DNA of 10,152 nt, taken from contig JALSOY010000173.1 of assembly GCA_026986235.1 (NCBI GenBank), positions 1-10,152 of the forward strand. The letters run 5' to 3'. The position numbers and the translations under genes were made by a program. This document shows positions 6,169 to 10,152 of the stretch, in pieces; the stretch's first letter is position 1, and each line of letters begins with the position of its first letter. The notes below the pieces were generated by a model. That model had not been told where the DNA came from, ran no database searches, and saw only the letters and a list, made by a program, of their open reading frames with translations. The DNA comes from Caldifarciminota bacterium. Its GTDB lineage: Bacteria; Hydrothermota; Hydrothermia; B15-G9; WFZT01.

Positions 6169-7057
6169 CTGCAACGGGTATGTTTGACAATTCCACTACA
6201 TGCTCTGTCACGCTTCCAACAAGGAGTTTTTCAGAAAGAGACCTTCCTTTGATTCCCATAGAAATGAGGTCAAACTTTTCCCTCGATAGTTCAAGGATAA
6301 TATCAGGAGGCTGGCCTTCGAGTACCTCACTCGTTATGTTCTTGATATTGCATTCATCTATACACTCATTTACAAGGTTTTCAAGTTTATTTTTTACCTC
6401 CCGTTCGAGGACTGATACGAATTCCTGATAGTTGAGTTCAATGTCTTCGAGTAATTCCGGGGAGACTCTGGGTGGATGTATAACGGATAAGGTGTGGATG
6501 TGGGCCCCGTTTTTCTTCGCAATTGCAGATGCAAATCTCAGGGCTGATTTTGAATATTCGGAAAAGTCAACGGGAACGAGGATTTTCGAAATTGAGATCC
6601 TGTCAATTCTTGGGAGAAACTCTCCGTTCACGAAAACCATGTTCGTATTCAGTTTTCTCAGGGCTTTGTGGGTTATTCTGGGAGATGTGAATTTCAGACG
6701 GGCGTTTTTGTGATGATTCGGCAGGATTGCAATACCCTTTTTCATGTTTGTGTAGTTGATGAATTCGTCAAGGGGATGACCCATGGCAAGTTTTTTGCGG
6801 AATTTCACATCGTAGGTTTCGGAAACTTCCCTGATATACTCATCCATCAAATGTCTTGCCCTGTTCAGAGCCCTTTCGTACGCTATTTCAATTGATTTTC
6901 CATAACCTCCCACTTCAAGGTAGTCATAGCCTGTATGAAGGACATGCATGAGGGTGACTTCAGCTCCGAAGACCTTTGCCAGAGCGGCAGAAAAAGCGAT
7001 AATTTTAAGCTCATACTCCTCGAATTCTACGAATACTACGATGTCTTTTACCTCCAT
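6152..7057 (-). CDS. Tandem universal stress protein (UspA family)
   Basis: A 301-residue cytoplasmic protein with two Usp domains in tandem, about twice the size of a single Usp. Domain 1 (residues about 1-147) begins VKDIVVFVEF and lacks a recognisable ATP-binding motif. Domain 2 (about 155-301) begins ISKILVPVDFSEYSKSALRFA and carries the complete G-2x-G-9x-G-S motif (GIKGRSLSEKLLVGS) near its end, so it probably binds ATP or a similar nucleotide. The start is the ATG at 7057, which has AGGAGGTG six bases upstream; an in-frame ATG at 7078 lies upstream of that SD and is unlikely. The SD overlaps the dtd stop codon, so dtd and usp are co-transcribed. Usp proteins are linked to stress, starvation or redox responses; the specific role here is unknown. 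The 3' end overlaps the convergent membrane gene. Confidence 0.9.
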   Translation of the reverse strand: MEVKDIVVFVEFEEYELKIIAFSAALAKVFGAEVTLMHVLHTGYDYLEVGGYGKSIEIAYERALNRARHLMDEYIREVSETYDVKFRKKLAMGHPLDEFINYTNMKKGIAILPNHHKNARLKFTSPRITHKALRKLNTNMVFVNGEFLPRIDRISISKILVPVDFSEYSKSALRFASAIAKKNGAHIHTLSVIHPPRVSPELLEDIELNYQEFVSVLEREVKNKLENLVNECIDECNIKNITSEVLEGQPPDIILELSREKFDLISMGIKGRSLSEKLLVGSVTEHVVELSNIPVAVIRSF

Positions 7058-7067
7058 GGAACACCTC

Positions 7068-7505
7068 CTATGTTTCAAGAATAAATGTTACCGGCCCATC
7101 GTTTATGAGTGCAACTTTCATGTGGGCGCCGAACTGTCCTGAAGACACATTAATCCCCATTTCCCAGATAGTTTTCACGAATTGGGTAAACATGTGCATG
7201 GCTCTGGAGGGCTCCATGGCTTTATCAAAAGACGGTCTTCTTCCCTTTCTGGTGTCTGATGCAACTGTAAAATTGGGGACAACAAGTACTTCAAGGTTGA
7301 GGTCCAGTACGGACAGGTTCATTTTCCCTTCTTCATCCTCAAATATACGGAGATTGAGGCACTTATCCACCATTTTGACAAGTTCTTTTGGAGTATCATC
7401 CTTCTCAATTCCAAGAAGGATAACGATCCCTTTGCCAATGGAGGCGACCTTTCTACCCTCCACCTGGACACTTGCTTCGCTGACTCTCTGGACAACAGCC
7501 TTCAT
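7068..7505 (-). CDS. dtd: D-aminoacyl-tRNA deacylase (DTD1 type)
   Basis: Cytoplasmic proofreading enzyme that hydrolyses D-amino acids, and glycine mischarged on tRNA-Ala, from tRNA. The product is 145 residues, the usual length. Seen in order: MKAVVQRVSEASVQV at the start, NLRIFEDEEGKMNLSV (51-66), TRKGRRPSF (85-93), GQFGAHMKV (123-131) and the C-terminal NDGPVT (135-140), whose Gly137-Pro138 is the conserved Gly-cisPro chirality gate. The active-site SQFT motif of the family appears here as PNFT (77-80); Thr80 is kept. The ATG at 7505 lies three bases after the ftsK stop, with GGAG six bases upstream inside the end of ftsK, so translation is coupled to ftsK. The following usp gene starts 10 bases after the stop. 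Confidence 0.95.
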   Translation of the reverse strand: MKAVVQRVSEASVQVEGRKVASIGKGIVILLGIEKDDTPKELVKMVDKCLNLRIFEDEEGKMNLSVLDLNLEVLVVPNFTVASDTRKGRRPSFDKAMEPSRAMHMFTQFVKTIWEMGINVSSGQFGAHMKVALINDGPVTFILET

Positions 7506-7508
7506 GTT

Positions 7509-9926
7509 TTACTCCATAAGTTTTCTAAGTCTATGTTCAAGTTCTTCTGGTCCCACAAGAACTTCCCGCGGTTTTGAGCCTTCGGGAGGACCGACAATGC
7601 CGATTTCTTCAAGCTGGTCAATTATCCTTGCTGCCCTTGCAAATCCAATCTTGAGTCTTCTTTGAAGAAAGGTAGCAGATGCGTTCTTTCTCTGCACAAC
7701 GAGTCTTGCAGCGTCCATCAGTAACGGATCGTAACCCTCGTCCAGTCCTGCTATTTCTGTCGCCTCTTCATCCTCAAGGAGATCAAAGTCTTCAAGTTCC
7801 TTTATTTCCGGATAGTAGGTGCTTTTCAGGTAGCTGAGTTTTTGCTTCACCAATTCTTCATCCAGTTTCAGTATCCTTGCCGCTCTACCCACCAGGATTT
7901 CAAATCTTTCCTTCAGGCCTGGCTCGTCACTTCTCGTTAATGATGGCAGGAATCCCTTTTCTACTATGAGTTCAACGAGATCACCGGGATGACTTTCCGG
8001 GAAGAGTTCTTCCAGTCTAAGGGATAGATACTCCTTTGCAATTTTACTTGAGATTAGCTTTGTTTCCTCTTCCGAGATGAAAGGTCCATGTAGTCTGACA
8101 GGTTCCGATGTACCTGGTGGAATGAAAAGCATGTCTCCCATGCCGAGGAGTTTTTCTGCCCCGATCTCGTCAAGTATGGTCTTTGAATCAATCCTTGAAG
8201 GTACCTTAAAGGCTATTCTGACGGGAAAGTTGGCCTTTATCATCCCTGTGATCACATCAACTGAGGGTCTCTGAGTGGCTACTACGAGGTGAATGCCAAC
8301 TGCGCGTGCCATTTGAGCAAGCTTTGCAAGAGGCTCTTCGATTTCTTTGCCAATAGTGAGGATAAGATCGGCAAACTCGTCGATAATCACCACTATGTAG
8401 GGCAGGGGCTCGTCCCCGGGTCTTTCGTTCACGGTATTATTATGACTTTCAATATCCCTTACACCGTCACGGGCAAAGTGCTTATACCTGAGATCCATTA
8501 ATGCAACCATCTTTTTGAGATTTCTGGCAGCTTCTTTCCTTTCTTTTATTACCGGCATAACGAGGTGGGGTATTCCCTCATAAAAAGAAAGCTCGATCCT
8601 CTTGGGATCTATCATGAGAAATCTCACATCTTTGTAGGTAGCACGGAATAATATACTCGTTATAAGTGTGTTAATGCATACTGACTTACCCGAACCAGTG
8701 GCACCGGCAATAAGAAGATGGGGCATTTTGGCGAGATCAGCGTATCGAGGAAAACCGGCGGTATCAACGCCAAGGGCAAAACCTAATTTTGACTTTAAGT
8801 TTTTAAACTCAGGTTGGTCCACAAGCTCCTTGAAGTACACGATCCTCCTCTTTTTGTTGGGAACCTCTATACCGATAAGACCTTTGTCGGGAAGTGGGGC
8901 AATGATTCTGATTTTGTTGGATTTCATCCTTAAGGCAAGATCATCTGAAAGACCAACAATTTTGGAAAGCTTGATGCCTGGAGCAGGTTCGTACTCGTAC
9001 CTTGTAACCACGGGTCCCGGATAATAGTTTACGACTTTCCCTTTAACGCCAAATTCCTGCAACTTTTCCTCAATGAGCCGGGCATTCCTTTCGCATTCTT
9101 CCCTGTCAGCCTCAGTCGTGGCAACTGGCCTGTCTTTCAAAAGGGGTATGAGTGCATCCGTTTGAGGTATAGGAGGAGATTCTATCAGACGAGGCGGAGG
9201 GGTCTCAACCTCCTCTTCAGAGACTGTTTCCTCTTCTGTGAGAGACTTGAGGTCTTCAAATATCGACTTCTTCTTTTCAGTTTCCTGCACTCCAGTAGGT
9301 TTTAAGTCTGGTAAAAGATCTTCTTCCTTATCTGCTTTCTCTTCAAATTCCCGGGGCTTTCTCCTGATTTCTGGAAGTTTTATGGAAGGGAAACGGAACC
9401 TTAAGGAAGGTAGCCTGAATTTAGGATACACCGGGTAAAGCGAAGCGAGTGAAAGGAGAAGAAGAAAGAGAAAAGAAGGGGTTTTGCCAATGTATTTCAC
9501 GAGCCAGGAGGAGATCGCCATTACAGTATCCCCACTCTGAAAGAATCCAAAAAAGATGGAAAGTGAAAGAGTGAGGAAAACCGAAAACATGTAAACGCCC
9601 AGAACGAGCCCGAAAACCCGGGATAAGAGTTTTTTTAACAGGCCAAGGATAGATAAAGAAAAGAAAAGAAGTGCCGTGGCATAGGATAAAGTATATCCAA
9701 GATGAGTGAGCATGAACCTGGCGACCTCATATCCAACTATGCCCCCTGCATTGGAAAGAGCTCTATCAGGATTAAAAGTGATGAGACTGAGAATGAAGGT
9801 GAGACTCAGAATTCCAACCACCACGAAGAAAAAAAATTTGAGAATTGGTTTAATTTTAACAGTGGTCAGGTAATAAACCGCTCCCAGCAATCCTATAAGA
9901 ATCAAAAAGGTAAAAACCTGTGTCAT
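7509..9926 (-). CDS. ftsK: DNA translocase FtsK/SpoIIIE
   Basis: Septum-anchored motor that pumps chromosomal DNA during division and acts at dif with XerCD. The product is 805 residues. An N-terminal membrane domain (about 1-163) has four to five hydrophobic segments, followed by a short charged, proline-containing linker (about 170-265). The alpha domain spans about 270-380 (GPVVTRYEYEPAPGIKLSKI). The RecA-like motor has Walker A GATGSGKS (408-415), Walker B IVVIIDEFADL (511-521) and ATQRPSVDVITG (550-561). The gamma winged helix is at about 733-795 (TFLQRRLKIGFARAARIIDQ, then GPPEGSKPREVLV), the part that reads polar KOPS-type DNA sites. Between motor and gamma, about 620-730 is roughly 70 residues longer than the short acidic linker of SpoIIIE. 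The ATG at 9926 has only AGG immediately adjacent, not a usable SD, and a strong promoter ends seven bases upstream. First gene of ftsK-dtd-usp. Confidence 0.97.
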   Translation of the reverse strand: MTQVFTFLILIGLLGAVYYLTTVKIKPILKFFFFVVVGILSLTFILSLITFNPDRALSNAGGIVGYEVARFMLTHLGYTLSYATALLFFSLSILGLLKKLLSRVFGLVLGVYMFSVFLTLSLSIFFGFFQSGDTVMAISSWLVKYIGKTPSFLFLLLLSLASLYPVYPKFRLPSLRFRFPSIKLPEIRRKPREFEEKADKEEDLLPDLKPTGVQETEKKKSIFEDLKSLTEEETVSEEEVETPPPRLIESPPIPQTDALIPLLKDRPVATTEADREECERNARLIEEKLQEFGVKGKVVNYYPGPVVTRYEYEPAPGIKLSKIVGLSDDLALRMKSNKIRIIAPLPDKGLIGIEVPNKKRRIVYFKELVDQPEFKNLKSKLGFALGVDTAGFPRYADLAKMPHLLIAGATGSGKSVCINTLITSILFRATYKDVRFLMIDPKRIELSFYEGIPHLVMPVIKERKEAARNLKKMVALMDLRYKHFARDGVRDIESHNNTVNERPGDEPLPYIVVIIDEFADLILTIGKEIEEPLAKLAQMARAVGIHLVVATQRPSVDVITGMIKANFPVRIAFKVPSRIDSKTILDEIGAEKLLGMGDMLFIPPGTSEPVRLHGPFISEEETKLISSKIAKEYLSLRLEELFPESHPGDLVELIVEKGFLPSLTRSDEPGLKERFEILVGRAARILKLDEELVKQKLSYLKSTYYPEIKELEDFDLLEDEEATEIAGLDEGYDPLLMDAARLVVQRKNASATFLQRRLKIGFARAARIIDQLEEIGIVGPPEGSKPREVLVGPEELEHRLRKLME

Positions 9927-9933
9927 CCTGTTA

Positions 9934-9963
9934 AGTATAAGAAACTCACTTCTTGTGTGTCAA
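9934..9963 (-). promoter_or_regulatory. Strong sigma70-like promoter of ftsK, placed for a leaderless mRNA
   Basis: On the minus strand, a consensus TTGACA (9963-9958) is followed after 18 bases by TATACT (9939-9934; five of six consensus bases). Only seven bases (TAACAGG) lie between the -10 box and the ATG at 9926. The first transcribed base should therefore be at about 9927-9926, at or next to the A of the start codon. Confidence 0.7.
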
Positions 9964-10022
9964 ACCGGGGTGGGAGGGTGTTCAAAAAGTCTCTCTCTTT
10001 TTTAACTTAATTTGCAGATAGA

Positions 10023-10043
10023 GATGATTTTTCGGTTATCATC
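10023..10043. repeat. Small inverted repeat (6-bp arms)
   Basis: GATGAT at 10023-10028 and ATCATC at 10038-10043 are perfectly complementary around a nine-base loop. It adjoins the CCCCC-rich repeat to its right and may be part of the same element. On its own it is short enough to be chance. Confidence 0.35.
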
Positions 10044-10110
10044 CCCCTTGAGTCACCTTGCTGAGGGAGAGGAATTCTCAAAAATCCCCCTTGGAGAAGG
10101 GGGATTTAGG
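10041..10110. repeat. REP/MITE-like intergenic element with an 11-bp perfect hairpin
   Basis: The arms AAATCCCCCTT (10082-10092) and AAGGGGGATTT (10097-10107) pair perfectly around a GGAG loop. A direct copy of ATCCCCCTTG also occurs at 10041-10050, about 43 bases to the left, so the left copy could form an alternative, longer-loop stem with the same right arm. This pattern resembles the short palindromic intergenic repeats scattered through many bacterial genomes. On the minus strand the stem ends in a short T-run (ATTTTTG), so it could also terminate a gene entering from the right edge. The 226 bp beyond the ftsK start contain no credible gene. Confidence 0.5.
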
Positions 10111-10152
10111 GCTGACATTACCCATGTTTTTGAATAAATTGTAATTCTATAA

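Noticed and set aside
7076..7078. ATG at 7078 as the start of the Usp protein
   Set aside because: It lies upstream of the strong SD and would add seven unlike residues; the ATG at 7057 fits the SD and the family N-terminus.
7105..7665. A 186-codon plus-strand frame opposite dtd and the end of ftsK
   Set aside because: It is Ser/Thr/Pro-rich shadow sequence spanning two certain minus-strand genes.
1..10152. CRISPR array, tRNA or rRNA gene, insertion sequence or prophage gene
   Set aside because: I looked for evenly spaced repeats, cloverleaf-like segments and transposase or integrase motifs and saw none; the repeats present are the short ones listed.

Overview
The window looks like chromosomal DNA of a bacterium, most likely a Gram-negative (diderm) one. 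The solute-binding protein has a cleavable signal peptide and no lipobox cysteine, as expected for a periplasmic protein, and FtsK and D-aminoacyl-tRNA deacylase are of bacterial type. Composition is moderately AT-rich by eye. The Lys/Glu/Arg-rich proteins and the 14-residue coiled-coil repeat protein recall deep-branching thermophilic lineages, but this taxonomic impression is weak and no RNA gene is present to test it.

Layout from left to right. (1) Positions 1-266, minus: the N-terminal part of a coiled-coil repeat protein that runs off the left edge. (2) Positions 386-5030, minus: a complete five-gene branched-chain amino acid-type (HAAT) ABC transporter operon, transcribed livJ-livH-livM-livG-livF. 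livJ has a good sigma70-like promoter and a strong Shine-Dalgarno (SD) sequence. A perfect 15-bp GC hairpin separates livJ from the four tightly coupled genes behind it. (3) Positions 5257-6168, plus: a polytopic membrane protein of the lysylphosphatidylglycerol-synthase transmembrane/UPF0104 family, divergent from livJ. (4) Positions 6152-9926, minus: an apparent ftsK-dtd-usp operon, convergent with and overlapping the membrane protein gene by 17 bp. (5) Positions 9927-10152: intergenic DNA with the ftsK promoter and a hairpin-forming, REP-like repeat.

Functionally, LivJ captures a ligand in the periplasm, LivH and LivM form the inner-membrane channel, and LivG and LivF are the two ATPases. 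FtsK pumps DNA at the division septum, Dtd removes D-amino acids (and glycine) wrongly attached to tRNA, and the tandem Usp protein is a probable nucleotide-binding stress protein. The FtsK-Dtd-Usp link is genomic; no shared pathway is evident.

Most of the window is ordinary core metabolism and cell-cycle content, and I do not see a convincing new multi-gene system. The observations most worth a second look are start codons placed 7-9 nt behind sigma70-like -10 boxes without a usable SD (best case ftsK, suggesting a leaderless mRNA), an approximately 70-residue insertion between the FtsK motor and gamma domains, a PNFT motif replacing SQFT in Dtd, the hairpin inside the liv operon, and the 14-residue repeat protein cut off at the left edge.
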